From positions 62,001 to 126,000 of the forward strand of contig CAWIOS010000005.1 of the NCBI GenBank assembly GCA_963837815.1: DNA of 64,000 nucleotides, given 5' to 3'. Source of the DNA: Fen-1273 sp963837815. Lineage in GTDB: Bacteria; Bacteroidota; Ignavibacteria; UBA10030; UBA6906. This document shows positions 16,538 through 25,356 of this stretch, in pieces. Position numbers and translations under genes: made by a program. The stretch's first letter is position 1; each line of letters opens with the position of its first letter. Under the pieces are notes generated by a model. It was not told the DNA's origin. It did no database searches and was given only the letters and a program-made list of their open reading frames with translations.

Positions 16538-17638
16538 TCAGCGCCCGGCCTTCCCTGGCGGAGCCGCCCTCTCGTACTGTTTCGGCCAGCGGAAGTCTCT
16601 TCCCATCGCCTGGGCCGCTTTCACCGGCCAGTAGGGCTCGCGGAGCATCTCGCGCGCAAGGAGAACGATGTCGGCTTTTCCCGTCGCGATGATCTCGTTG
16701 GCCTGTTCCGCCCCGGTGATCAGCCCGACAGCCCCGGTCAGTATCCCCGCTTTTCCCCGGACCTCCGCTGCGAAGGGCACCTGGTATCCCGGGGCGACGG
16801 GGACTGACGCGCCGCGAACGTTCCCTCCGCTGGAACAGTCGATGAGATCCACCCCCGCGTCGCGCAGTTCCTTTGCAAGCGCAACCGTCTGAGCGATGTC
16901 CCACCCTCCTTCGACCCAGTCGGTGGCCGAGACGCGCGCAAACAGGGGAATGTCGTCGGGAATCGCACCGCGGATCCGTGAGGCGATCTCCACCGCGAAC
17001 CTGCGTCTCTTCTCTGCCGAGCCTCCGTATGCGTCCGTCCTGGTGTTCGTCAGCGGGGAAAGAAACTCGTGTATGAGATAGCCGTGCGCGGCGTGAATCT
17101 CGATCGTCCGGAATCCGGCACGGACGGCTCTGACGGCTCCCTTGGCGAACAGCTCGATCAGGTCTTCTATCTCCGTTCCCGACAGGCTTCGCGGGAGCGG
17201 GTCTCCCTCGGTGAACGGAATCGCGCTCGGTGCCACCGTTTCCCACCCCCCTGTCTCCGGGGTCTTCAGGCTTCCTCCCCCGTTGAACGGCGCTGCGGTG
17301 CTCGCTTTTCGTCCCGCGTGTGCGATCTGTATGCCGGCAACCGCCCCCGTGCCGCCCACAAACCGGGCGATCCGCTCAAGCGGTGCGATGTGCCTGTCCT
17401 CCCAGATCCCCATGTCCCCGGGGGAGATCCTCCCGTCCTTTGTCACCGCCGTCGCCTCCACGAACACGAGACCCGCCCCGCCGACGGCTCTGCTTCCGAG
17501 GTGAACCAGGTGCCAGTCGTTCGCCATCCCGTCTTCCGAGGAGTACTGGCACATGGGCGAGACGGCGATCCTGTTCCTGAATTCCACCCCACGTATCCTG
17601 AGAGGGCTGAATATGCTGATGTCCTTCGTCTCGTTCAT
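16538..17638 (-). CDS. NADH:flavin oxidoreductase, Old Yellow Enzyme family (YqjM/NamA-like)
   Basis: 366-residue FMN-dependent ene-reductase. It has SPMCQYSSEDG with the Cys and Tyr typical of the YqjM/NamA subgroup, the flavin-binding IQIAHAGRK, HAAHGYLIHEFLSPLTN with the substrate-binding His residues, and the C-terminal phosphate-binding DIVLLAREMLREPYWP. These enzymes reduce alpha,beta-unsaturated carbonyls with NAD(P)H, often as detoxification. The PAS-domain gene just upstream on the same strand (18-nt gap) is probably co-transcribed. Confidence 0.93.
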   Translation of the reverse strand: MNETKDISIFSPLRIRGVEFRNRIAVSPMCQYSSEDGMANDWHLVHLGSRAVGGAGLVFVEATAVTKDGRISPGDMGIWEDRHIAPLERIARFVGGTGAVAGIQIAHAGRKASTAAPFNGGGSLKTPETGGWETVAPSAIPFTEGDPLPRSLSGTEIEDLIELFAKGAVRAVRAGFRTIEIHAAHGYLIHEFLSPLTNTRTDAYGGSAEKRRRFAVEIASRIRGAIPDDIPLFARVSATDWVEGGWDIAQTVALAKELRDAGVDLIDCSSGGNVRGASVPVAPGYQVPFAAEVRGKAGILTGAVGLITGAEQANEIIATGKADIVLLAREMLREPYWPVKAAQAMGRDFRWPKQYERAAPPGKAGR

Positions 17639-17656
17639 CGTTGGTAACCGTTCCTG

Positions 17657-17998
17657 TCATTCTCTTATAAAATGGGGGATCTGATCGGGTACCGGGATGG
17701 AAATCTCGACGAAACCCATGTACGTTCCCTCCTCGAACCACGGGGACTGGTAAATGAGCTTCTTTACTCCCGCTTTCTCGATCGTGTAGCAATTGGGTGA
17801 ACCTGAAGCGAGCAGGGCGGCGACCTTTTCGCGGGCCAGTCCGGGGTGGCAGTCATACAGGTTCCTGCCGATGAGTCCGGCGCCGCCGTCGCGTTCAAAC
17901 GTCTGGCAGGAACGGTCGTTCATTTCCAGTATGATCCCCGCTGCGTCGCAGACCGTCACGGCGGCAGGAAATTCTTTCACCCACGCGGCTTTCTCCAT
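17657..17998 (-). CDS. Stand-alone PAS-domain protein
   Basis: 113 residues that are nearly all one PAS fold: FPAAVTVCDAAGIILEMND, then ERDGGAGLIGRNLYDCHP and a C-terminal beta strand part ending YMGFVEISIPVP. There is no effector domain, so it may work as a sensor for another protein or as a ligand-binding partner of the reductase encoded 18 nt downstream. Cys and His near the pocket (C-H-P) could bind a ligand, but that is speculative. Confidence 0.85.
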   Translation of the reverse strand: MEKAAWVKEFPAAVTVCDAAGIILEMNDRSCQTFERDGGAGLIGRNLYDCHPGLAREKVAALLASGSPNCYTIEKAGVKKLIYQSPWFEEGTYMGFVEISIPVPDQIPHFIRE

Positions 17999-18038
17999 GG
18001 CACCCGGCTCCCCCTGTTGGTGTTTCTTTGTCGGCCGT

Positions 18039-18067
18039 TTGTTACATTATCAGGAGAGTAATATACG
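18039..18067 (+). promoter_or_regulatory. Candidate promoter of the DUF6600 gene
   Basis: TTGTTA (18039-18044), 17-base spacer, TATACG (18062-18067), 28 bases before the ATG at 18096. Confidence 0.4.
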
Positions 18068-18095
18068 GGATTTTTCCTTTTCGAAGGGGCCGGTC

Positions 18096-19145
18096 ATGAA
18101 AAATCAGTTCCTCCTCCTTTGCGTCCTTTCCCTTCTCGCGGCCGGCTGCGTTGTCGTCGACAATTCGACCCGGTCCGACCAGACCTCCGAATCGTACGCG
18201 TCGTCCGATGAGCCGTTCCCGGTCCTGAACGCGTACGGCACCTGGGTCGACGTCGGCACGTACGGACGCGTCTGGCAGCCCGCGGTCCAGTCCGACTGGA
18301 GGCCGTACACCTACGGCCAGTGGGTCTGGACCGACAGGGGGTGGATGTGGGACTCCGACGAGCCCTTCGGCTGGGTCGTGTACCACTATGGATACTGGAC
18401 GGAGTTAGGTTCGCTTGGCTGGGTCTGGGTTCCCGGGACCGAGTGGTCCCCCGCGCGCGTCGACTGGTACTCCTCGGGAGACTATGTCGGCTGGGCGCCG
18501 ATGTGTCCCCCCCAGGCGTCGTATCCCGATGCATACCAGCCGGGTTACGAAAACTACTGGACCGTCGTCCCCGCTCCCCAGTTCACGCGTTTGAACGTCG
18601 GCGCGTACCGGACGACCACGCCGGCTCCCAAAACGGTTCCACCGGCCTCGAATGTCCGGGGAAGGGCGACCAACAGGCCCCCCGACATCATCACGATACA
18701 GGGGGCGACGCACGAGCTCATCTCCCCGCGGAAGACCGAACAGGATCAGGTTCGCGTCGGTCGCCGTAGCGTCGCCAGGGTGAGAGTCGAGCAGGACCAG
18801 AACCCCGAGCCTCCGCGTGAGGTCCTCTACGGCGCCCCGGCGCGCCCGGATGTCAATGCGCCCACGACGCCCCCGTCGACGCTCCCTCCCGGAGCTCGCA
18901 TCACGACCCGTTCCAGGACTCCGGCGGCCACGGCACCGCCCCCCGTTCAGGAGCGCACCCCCTCTCCCGTGAGGGTCACGCCGGCCCCTGCGCCGGTCAG
19001 GATTGCGCCTGCGCCCGAACCCGTCAGGGTAACGCCTGCTCCGGCACCGGTCAGGGTGGCGCCTGCTCCTGCGCCCGCGAGAGTGGCTCCCGCTCCCGCG
19101 CCTGCTGCGCCCGCAAGAGCGCCGGAGAAGAAAGACAGGAGGTAA
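18096..19145 (+). CDS. DUF6600-type lipoprotein with Pro/Ala-rich tail
   Basis: 349 residues. A signal with lipobox LLAAGC gives a lipid-anchored protein. Residues ~45-150 are rich in Trp and Tyr, with repeated YGTWV, YGQWVW, WGWV-like and YGYW units and the VGWAPM motif typical of DUF6600 proteins. The C-terminal ~70 residues are repeated P-A-P-x-P-V-R units, probably a flexible wall- or membrane-spanning arm. Function is unknown; family members are envelope proteins. The start at 18096 places the lipobox correctly. Confidence 0.82.
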   Translation: MKNQFLLLCVLSLLAAGCVVVDNSTRSDQTSESYASSDEPFPVLNAYGTWVDVGTYGRVWQPAVQSDWRPYTYGQWVWTDRGWMWDSDEPFGWVVYHYGYWTELGSLGWVWVPGTEWSPARVDWYSSGDYVGWAPMCPPQASYPDAYQPGYENYWTVVPAPQFTRLNVGAYRTTTPAPKTVPPASNVRGRATNRPPDIITIQGATHELISPRKTEQDQVRVGRRSVARVRVEQDQNPEPPREVLYGAPARPDVNAPTTPPSTLPPGARITTRSRTPAATAPPPVQERTPSPVRVTPAPAPVRIAPAPEPVRVTPAPAPVRVAPAPAPARVAPAPAPAAPARAPEKKDRR

Positions 19146-19297
19146 GAGTCAAAATGAACGACACGATTCATATTGGCTCCTGAGGGCGAGTGTGAGGGAG
19201 GGTTTCCTGTGGCCGGCCGCGTACGACTTCAATCTCCGGAAAGGGGAAAAAGTTCCTCCGCCGGTTTCCCCGGAGCACGGTCGGCCTGTCCTGCCGG

Positions 19298-19939
19298 CTA
19301 TTTCGGATACCCGATCGTCTGCGCGAGCATGATTTTCTGTTCCGGGCGGAGTTTCAGGGCTTCAGAGAGCTTCACCCTGTCGACCGACCCGCGGACGACG
19401 ACGGCGAGACCCTGTGAGGCGCAGTAGAGGTACACGTTTTCCGCCATGAACCCCGTATCGGCGGCCCCGTAGAGCTTTTTGTCTTCGTCGCCGGCTCTCG
19501 ACATGCGGGCGAAATCCGCGACGTACACAAGGTTCAGGGGAGCGCCCTTCACGAAGTCTTGGGTCCCCGCCAGGTTCCGCATGTCGCCGCCGGCCACCGG
19601 TTTCAGGCTCCCGGATTTTGGTTCATACAGGAACGCGCCGTCCGCGCGTATCACGTAGATGTCCGTCTCCTGCCAGTTCATCGCCGAGGGGGCTGTCCGC
19701 TTTCCCGACTCCTGACGGTTGATCCCTCCCCCAGCCCAGAGCAGGTTGGAAATTTCCTGGAGCGGGAGGGGCTTCACGTCGAATTCCCGTGACGATTGAC
19801 GCTGCGCGAGCGCCTGCATGAGCGGCTTCCCGATTTCCTTCTGCGGCGGCGGGAGCCGGACCTGGCTTGATTCCTGCGCGCCCGCGCGGCAGGTTCCCCA
19901 GAGTATGAGTGTGACGGCGATGCAGCCTGTGCAGTTCAT
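19298..19939 (-). CDS. Periplasmic SagB/nitroreductase-family protein
   Basis: 213 residues. A signal peptide (MNCTGCIAVTLILWG ... AGAQ) is followed by a SagB-type nitroreductase fold: PLMQALAQRQSSREF, PLPLQEISNLLWA, GGGINR, TAPSAMNWQE, then the C-terminal GLAVVVRGSVDR. SagB-like proteins normally bind FMN and oxidise azoline rings of peptides in the cytoplasm, but this copy is predicted to be exported and has no TOMM-type cyclodehydratase near it. GGAGAT precedes the ATG. The start region follows a strong terminator hairpin belonging to the upstream gene. Confidence 0.85.
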   Translation of the reverse strand: MNCTGCIAVTLILWGTCRAGAQESSQVRLPPPQKEIGKPLMQALAQRQSSREFDVKPLPLQEISNLLWAGGGINRQESGKRTAPSAMNWQETDIYVIRADGAFLYEPKSGSLKPVAGGDMRNLAGTQDFVKGAPLNLVYVADFARMSRAGDEDKKLYGAADTGFMAENVYLYCASQGLAVVVRGSVDRVKLSEALKLRPEQKIMLAQTIGYPK

Positions 19940-19980
19940 CGTTGATCTCCTGTTCAGTTCGAATGGTCGCGTGAAAACGA

Positions 19981-20014
19981 AAAGGCCATTCCTCGAACCG
20001 ACTGAATGGCCTTT
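19981..20014 (-). terminator. Terminator hairpin after the arylsulfotransferase-like gene
   Basis: On the minus strand AAAGGCCATTC pairs with GAATGGCCTTT (11 bp, 12-base loop) and ends in a T-rich stretch, ~63 bases downstream of the stop at 20077. It probably ends the 24836-20077 transcript. Confidence 0.75.
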
Positions 20015-20076
20015 CAATGAGCCCTGTTGCCCGGCTCAGTATAGCGAAACGTGCCTCAAGAGGCAACCACCGGTCC

Positions 20077-22914
20077 TTATCGCAAGAGCAATAACTTCTT
20101 CGTGTTTACATAGCTCCCGGCCTGCAGCCTGTAGAAATAGACGCCGCTTGCCAATCCGCCGCCGTCGAAGCGCACCTCGTAAATCCCGGCGTCTTCGCTC
20201 TCATTGACCAGCGCGGCGACCTGTTGCCCGAGCGTATTGAACACCGTCAACGTCACGGGAGTTCGAGCGGGGAGAGCATATCGAATGATGGTCGACGGGT
20301 TGAAGGGGTTGGGATAATTCTGAGACAATTGATAGGTCTGTACGGTTGAGGTAAGACCGGTAATGCCGGTAACGGCGACCGTAATCGAGAAAGAGGCGTC
20401 ACTTGTATCGATGACGGCGGGGTGGTTTATGCTGCTTATCCTGATCCTGTATGAAGTATCGGCTGCGACGGACGAAGGTATCTGCCACAGGATCGCATTT
20501 GTCCCGGAGAATATGGAATCGGCAATGACCGACACCACGGCGCTCCCCCTCATCAGGGCGATGTTCAGTGTGTCCTGGACGTTGGTCAGCCAGCGGAGTA
20601 CATACGTGGAGTCGACATTGACATGCTCGCCGCCGTTGAGGGATGTGATCTTGATGAACGGAGATGCAGTGGAGAACTCGTAGACCGGCGACCAGGTGCT
20701 GGTTCCGGCAGTGTTGGAGTTGCTCACACGCCAGAAATAGTCGGCGTTATTGATGACAGATGCCAGCGTCCGGGTGGATGTCGTCAGGCCTGAAACATTG
20801 ACGACCGGAGCGGCGAATGTGGAATCGGTTGCCACTTGAAGGTTATAGGTCTGGACAATACCTCGCGTCCCCCACAGCAACTTTACCGCCCCCTGTCCGT
20901 TCACAATTTGTTTGTTGCCGGGGGAAATCGGAACCGGTGACAGGGCCGCGACACTCTGGGGTACGCCGAATGCGAAATCGCCGAAATCGGTGGTGGTAAA
21001 TACGAGTTGGTTCTTCGATGAATCGTAGCTCGTGGGCAGGGGAGAAAAAGGATCAGAAGGGAGGGGCCTCCCGTACACCACGGTCTGCCGGGGAAGAAGG
21101 ATCCCGGGGAAGAAGTGCAGATTCACTCCCACCTGGGCGCTGTACGAGGCTATGTCAAGCCCCTGAACATTGAAATACAGAGGGGCCATCACCGGAGGAG
21201 TCCCGGTGAATGCGGGGTTGACCGGAGAATAACCGTAGGTGGTAACTCCCACGCTGGCATATGTATACCCCGTAATCTGCTTGAATGTCATCGTGATTCC
21301 GGTGGAATCCCCGGCTGTGTTAAACGTGTACGTGTTGCCCTGCAGCACTTCGAGTGTTGGCACGGAGGCGGCGGGCGTCTGGCTTACCCAGTGATATTTG
21401 TATGCACGGTAACAGAACTGCCCGGCCGGAAGAATGAACTCCAGCGCAGTCGAATTGTCCGGGTGGACCTCCGTCAGCGCAGGGATGCCGGTGCCGGTCG
21501 CCTGACCCCAACCGATGAGCGTGTTCCCGTTGGGGAGCCTCTCCACCGAGCCCATTGCACTGGCATAGACGTCCGGCGTGTGCCTGTATTCCCAGACCAT
21601 CGTCGCAATCATATTCTTCTCGTCCAGACTGTATTCCACTCCCCGGGAGTACTCAGGCGAATGCTGGTTACCGTTGTCGAAGAGGGTCAGATTCCCGTTG
21701 GGCAGGACGTCGATATCGTGCTGGTACGAGAAATAGGTGGGCGCATTCGATGCATGTTCATTCATGAACGTGAACTGGTTTCCCTTTCCCCCCAGTATCC
21801 AGACGACGTCCCCGGTCTCCCTGTCAATCTTCACCACGCTGGAATAGTGCCTCAAAGAGAGGAGAATATTCCCGTCCCCGGCGACCGCCAGGGCGTTCGC
21901 ATGAGTAAGATCTATCGTCTGCTGTGTAAGATCAAAATACGAGCCCGTGATGGGGAGATAATCCATGCTTCGCCACTGAAAGACGACGTTTTGTGAAGCA
22001 TCAATTTCCTGCACGACGACGGCCGTCACGGTCGCGTTTGGGTTCCCTCCCGGCACCACCTGGCTCATGTCGACAGGTTCCGGATCGTTCGCGATGACGA
22101 GCGCGTGGCCGTTCGGAAGAAGGAGAAAATCATGTCCGTCGGTCTTGTAGCCGTTCCCCCCCTGCATCGTATCGATCGGGGTTAACGACGTGTCCAGGAG
22201 GATCCTCGCCCCGCTCGCTTTGAAGTTGAATGAGAGATCGCCGTTGACCTCCATTTTGAAGCCGTTTGCCGCGGTCGGGAGCACCTTGTAGTTGAATGCG
22301 CTGCCATCATTGTTCAATATCATGAGAAAGCTTCCGATGGCCTTGTTCGTCGTTTGCGACTGATTGGTAAGGAATATGTCGCCCGCGGCTGGATTGTTGG
22401 AGGTCCCCACAGTCACTGTCGGCCAGTTTGACGGCACCGAATCCGTGTGAGTCACAGCATTCCCCCTGCTCAGGCTCCCTTCTCCAGGAAGGGAGACGTC
22501 TTCGGGCTCCGCCCCGGTTGACGCGCTCGCGGCTTCCCTGAGTGGGGAGATGACGAAAGAGAAATCACGTGATCCGATCTCCCCGGCTGCGACCGTTGTT
22601 ACGCCCCGCGAGAGGCTGACGCTCACTGTTTCTCCCGGTGTAAACACGCTGGAGGGAGTAAACAGGAGTGTCCTGTTGTCATCGGAAAGAACGAGTCTTC
22701 CCGCGTGCACTCCGCTCTCAGACCCTCTCACCGTCAGGAGAGAACCGCGTATGCTCGACCTGTCGATCATCGTCCCCTGCCGGATGATGATGTTCGTCCC
22801 CCGTGAATTCAGAATCGAATTCGGCTTCGGGGAGATGTAATGAAACCCGGAAAGCTGACCCATAGCCACCTGGCCGGAACAGGCGAGCGCAATAAAGAAG
22901 CATAAGCGTTTCAT
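20077..22914 (-). CDS. Arylsulfotransferase-like T9SS cargo protein
   Basis: 945 residues. Signal peptide MKRLCFFIALACSG; an N-terminal beta domain (residues ~25-120) of the Ig-like type that precedes such enzymes; then a PF14269-like arylsulfotransferase propeller with HDFLLLPNGHALVIAND, THANALAVAGDGNILLS, VVKIDRETGDVVWILGGKGN and HDIDVLPNGNLTLFDNGN. A middle section has fibronectin-like repeats (PVPISPGN, then GEHVNVDSTYVL). The C-terminus is a T9SS sorting domain with NYPNPFNPSTIIRY. AGGAGAG precedes the ATG. Related enzymes use phenolic sulfate donors, but many members are uncharacterised. Confidence 0.87.
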   Translation of the reverse strand: MKRLCFFIALACSGQVAMGQLSGFHYISPKPNSILNSRGTNIIIRQGTMIDRSSIRGSLLTVRGSESGVHAGRLVLSDDNRTLLFTPSSVFTPGETVSVSLSRGVTTVAAGEIGSRDFSFVISPLREAASASTGAEPEDVSLPGEGSLSRGNAVTHTDSVPSNWPTVTVGTSNNPAAGDIFLTNQSQTTNKAIGSFLMILNNDGSAFNYKVLPTAANGFKMEVNGDLSFNFKASGARILLDTSLTPIDTMQGGNGYKTDGHDFLLLPNGHALVIANDPEPVDMSQVVPGGNPNATVTAVVVQEIDASQNVVFQWRSMDYLPITGSYFDLTQQTIDLTHANALAVAGDGNILLSLRHYSSVVKIDRETGDVVWILGGKGNQFTFMNEHASNAPTYFSYQHDIDVLPNGNLTLFDNGNQHSPEYSRGVEYSLDEKNMIATMVWEYRHTPDVYASAMGSVERLPNGNTLIGWGQATGTGIPALTEVHPDNSTALEFILPAGQFCYRAYKYHWVSQTPAASVPTLEVLQGNTYTFNTAGDSTGITMTFKQITGYTYASVGVTTYGYSPVNPAFTGTPPVMAPLYFNVQGLDIASYSAQVGVNLHFFPGILLPRQTVVYGRPLPSDPFSPLPTSYDSSKNQLVFTTTDFGDFAFGVPQSVAALSPVPISPGNKQIVNGQGAVKLLWGTRGIVQTYNLQVATDSTFAAPVVNVSGLTTSTRTLASVINNADYFWRVSNSNTAGTSTWSPVYEFSTASPFIKITSLNGGEHVNVDSTYVLRWLTNVQDTLNIALMRGSAVVSVIADSIFSGTNAILWQIPSSVAADTSYRIRISSINHPAVIDTSDASFSITVAVTGITGLTSTVQTYQLSQNYPNPFNPSTIIRYALPARTPVTLTVFNTLGQQVAALVNESEDAGIYEVRFDGGGLASGVYFYRLQAGSYVNTKKLLLLR

Positions 22915-23003
22915 AGACTGCTCTCCTGAGTGATCCTGAATGTCGTGGCAGCTGACGCCTGCCGGTTTGATCTCGCCCGGGCCGGGACAAATGTCCGGAG
23001 ATA

Positions 23004-24836
23004 CTATCGCAGAAGTATCATTTTGTGCGTCGCGACAAATCCTCCTGCGTTCAGTCTGTACAGATACACCCCGCTGGCCAGCCGCGACCCGTCGAGCCGT
23101 TCGGTATAGAATCCGGCCGGCCGCACTTCGTCCACCAGCGTGGCGACCCGCTGCCCGATGATGTTGAACACCTCGAGCGTCACGCTGGCCTCCCGCGGAA
23201 GCGAAAATTCTATCATCGTCGAGGGATTGAACGGGTTCGGATAGTTCTGGGCAAGCGCGTACGTGGAAGGAGTTCCCCGCGCGGGGCTCGACGTGACCTG
23301 CGGCTCCCATTCATACCGGAACGCCCTGTAGCTGTAGACTCCCGGATCGAACGTCATCTCGTAGACTTTCGATCCCCCGGGGCTCACCTCGGTGACCGTC
23401 GGATTCCCGGCTCCCCAGCCGATGAGCGTGTTCCCGTTCTCCAGCCGCTGCACGAACCCCATCGCGAAGCCCTCGACGTCAGGGGAGTTGCGGTACTGCC
23501 AGACAAGCGTCGCGGTCTTCTTCTTTTCGTCGAGCGTGTACTCCACGGCGCGTGAAAAGGCCGGAACGTGAAAATCCCCGTTGTCAAACATTGTAATATT
23601 CCCGTTGGCGATGCGCCGCACGGCGTGCTGGAAGGAGAATCCGAGCGAATCGTTCAGGAACCGGAACTGGTTGTTCATCCCGCCGAGTCTCCAGATGACC
23701 GCCCCCGTCGAGCGGTCGATCTTCGTCACCTCGTTCATGTGGCGGCTGGAGAACAGGATGTTTCCGTCGGTATCGACGTCGAGTGAATTCCCGTGGACGT
23801 AATCGATCCACGATGCCGTCAGGTCGAGGTGTTCCGCATCCGTGATGAGGTAATGGTCCCAGCTTCGCCACTGGAACACGACGTTCTTGTTCTGGTCCAG
23901 CTCCTGGATGATGTACCCGATGACCTGTGCGGCGGAGTATCCGCCCGGGATGAGCCGGGACATGTCCACGATCTGCGGGTCCACGCCGAGCAGGAGCGCG
24001 TGCCCGTCGGGAAGTATCCTGAGTTCGTGCGGGTCCGTCACGTAGCCGTTCCCGCACCGTATGGTATCCACCACGGTGAATGTCCCGTCCATAACGAGAA
24101 ACGTCTCGGATTCGTCGTCGTAGTATGTCAGCATCCCGTTCGGCTGCGGCTTGAAATCGTACGCGTTGGCGTCGAGATCGCGGGCGAACACCCGCGTGCC
24201 GTCATTGCGGAGGATGAGGAGCGCCGGGATCGCCGTGGCATCCCACATGAGGTCCGAGACGAATATGTATCCCGGAGAGCTGGCCTCGGCCACCGTCACG
24301 CTGATATTGGGAACGATCGGGTCCGTTGTGGCATTGGATATCCCCCGTTTGCGGGCTCCCGGCGTGACGGACACGGATGCCGGGAAGTCCGTTGATCTGA
24401 TCTTTGAACGCAGGTTTGCGAAATCCGGAACGATTCCCGCGACGAAGAACCGGAACGTCCCCGACGTCAGCCCGCCTGTGGACTGTGCGATGGTGGTGTC
24501 GATCTGCACCGCGACGGTCTCGGAGGGAGCGAACGGCGGTGCGGGCCGGCACGTCACGGTCCGGTTGTCGTCGGAGACTCTGACCGTGAACGTGTGTGCC
24601 TGGCTCAGCGATCCCGTGATGCTGCGGATGAGACCCGAAGCCGCACCCTCTGAAATCGGGTTATCGGTCCGGATGATGATGTTCGTGCCGGTGAGATTGT
24701 ACCAGGAGTCAGGGAGCGGAGAGATGTACCTGATGAGGAGCCCCGGTCGTTCCGCGGCGTGCAACGGAGAAACGCCGGTCATGCACATAAACACCGCGGC
24801 GGAACAAAAGAGCAGTCTTTCGAATCGTCCGGTCAT
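23004..24836 (-). CDS. Second arylsulfotransferase-like T9SS cargo protein
   Basis: 610 residues, a shorter paralogue of the gene just downstream. Same order of parts without the fibronectin-like section: signal peptide, N-terminal beta domain with TNIIIRTDN, propeller with PHELRILPDGHALLLG, VHGNSLDVDTDGNILFSSRH, VTKIDRSTGAVIWRLGG and NGNITMFDNGD, and a C-terminal T9SS sorting domain with NYPNPFNPSTMIEF. It lies 89 nt upstream and probably shares a transcript. The paralogues suggest a family expansion for an extracellular substrate. The 24836 start follows a GGGGGAAG site; an upstream in-frame start at 24872 is possible. Confidence 0.87.
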   Translation of the reverse strand: MTGRFERLLFCSAAVFMCMTGVSPLHAAERPGLLIRYISPLPDSWYNLTGTNIIIRTDNPISEGAASGLIRSITGSLSQAHTFTVRVSDDNRTVTCRPAPPFAPSETVAVQIDTTIAQSTGGLTSGTFRFFVAGIVPDFANLRSKIRSTDFPASVSVTPGARKRGISNATTDPIVPNISVTVAEASSPGYIFVSDLMWDATAIPALLILRNDGTRVFARDLDANAYDFKPQPNGMLTYYDDESETFLVMDGTFTVVDTIRCGNGYVTDPHELRILPDGHALLLGVDPQIVDMSRLIPGGYSAAQVIGYIIQELDQNKNVVFQWRSWDHYLITDAEHLDLTASWIDYVHGNSLDVDTDGNILFSSRHMNEVTKIDRSTGAVIWRLGGMNNQFRFLNDSLGFSFQHAVRRIANGNITMFDNGDFHVPAFSRAVEYTLDEKKKTATLVWQYRNSPDVEGFAMGFVQRLENGNTLIGWGAGNPTVTEVSPGGSKVYEMTFDPGVYSYRAFRYEWEPQVTSSPARGTPSTYALAQNYPNPFNPSTMIEFSLPREASVTLEVFNIIGQRVATLVDEVRPAGFYTERLDGSRLASGVYLYRLNAGGFVATHKMILLR

Positions 24837-25356
24837 ATGATCTTCCCCCCCCCGGGGACTATTCCCCTTCACTTCTCCCTCCGGATCCCCTTCCCGGAAC
24901 GCACGGATCGCTCTTCAGAGGAATTCTGCATATTTTCAAGCCGAGCGGCCTTTTTTGAACACACCTCAGAAATCATGAACTGTGGTATGGGTCAACAATA
25001 GGCCAGAATGACAAGGGTTTGACGTGAGGCGGGGGAAAAGGTTTAGTCCTCTTGTTCTGGAATCCGTTGCCGCCTCTTCCGGCGTCAATTCCCCTCTCGG
25101 GGGACCGCCCCGGGGACCGTCTCTCCCTCTGGAAACTCTCCCGGGCCCTTCCCTCGGGCGACTGTGACGCGATCATGATCGACCGTCTCTTCAGCGCTCC
25201 CGTCCAGCATGTCTCGAATTTCGATGACCCGGGAGTCGAATAGAATTCGTCTTCTCATTCTGAGAAAAAGGTGCGCATGAAGTTGAACAAATCCCTGTAA
25301 CATAGTATCTTGCAAGTCAATCAGAGCATCATTCACCCCCCGGATCGCGTCATTCC
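24837..25356. other. Intergenic region with candidate mgtA promoter
   Basis: 520 bases with no gene between the divergent cargo gene and the ATPase gene. On the plus strand TTGAAC at 25283-25288 and TATCTT at 25306-25311 have a 17-base spacer. I see no classical M-box riboswitch pattern, though a structure could be hidden. The sequence around 24845-24865 carries a long run of C followed by GGGG, giving a local inverted repeat near the minus-strand start. Confidence 0.5.
25283..25311 (+). promoter_or_regulatory. Candidate promoter of the P-type ATPase
   Basis: TTGAAC (25283-25288), 17-base spacer, TATCTT (25306-25311), 45 bases upstream of the GTG start. The -10 box is the same as in the tRNA-Val promoter. 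Confidence 0.45.

Noticed and set aside
18950..19140. CRISPR-like or tandem DNA repeat
   Set aside because: The repeats are in-frame Pro-Ala-Pro-Val-Arg codons of the lipoprotein tail, not spacer-separated direct repeats.
24837..25356. Possible Mg2+ (M-box) riboswitch before the ATPase
   Set aside because: I could not find the conserved M-box segments; only a promoter-like pair is supported.
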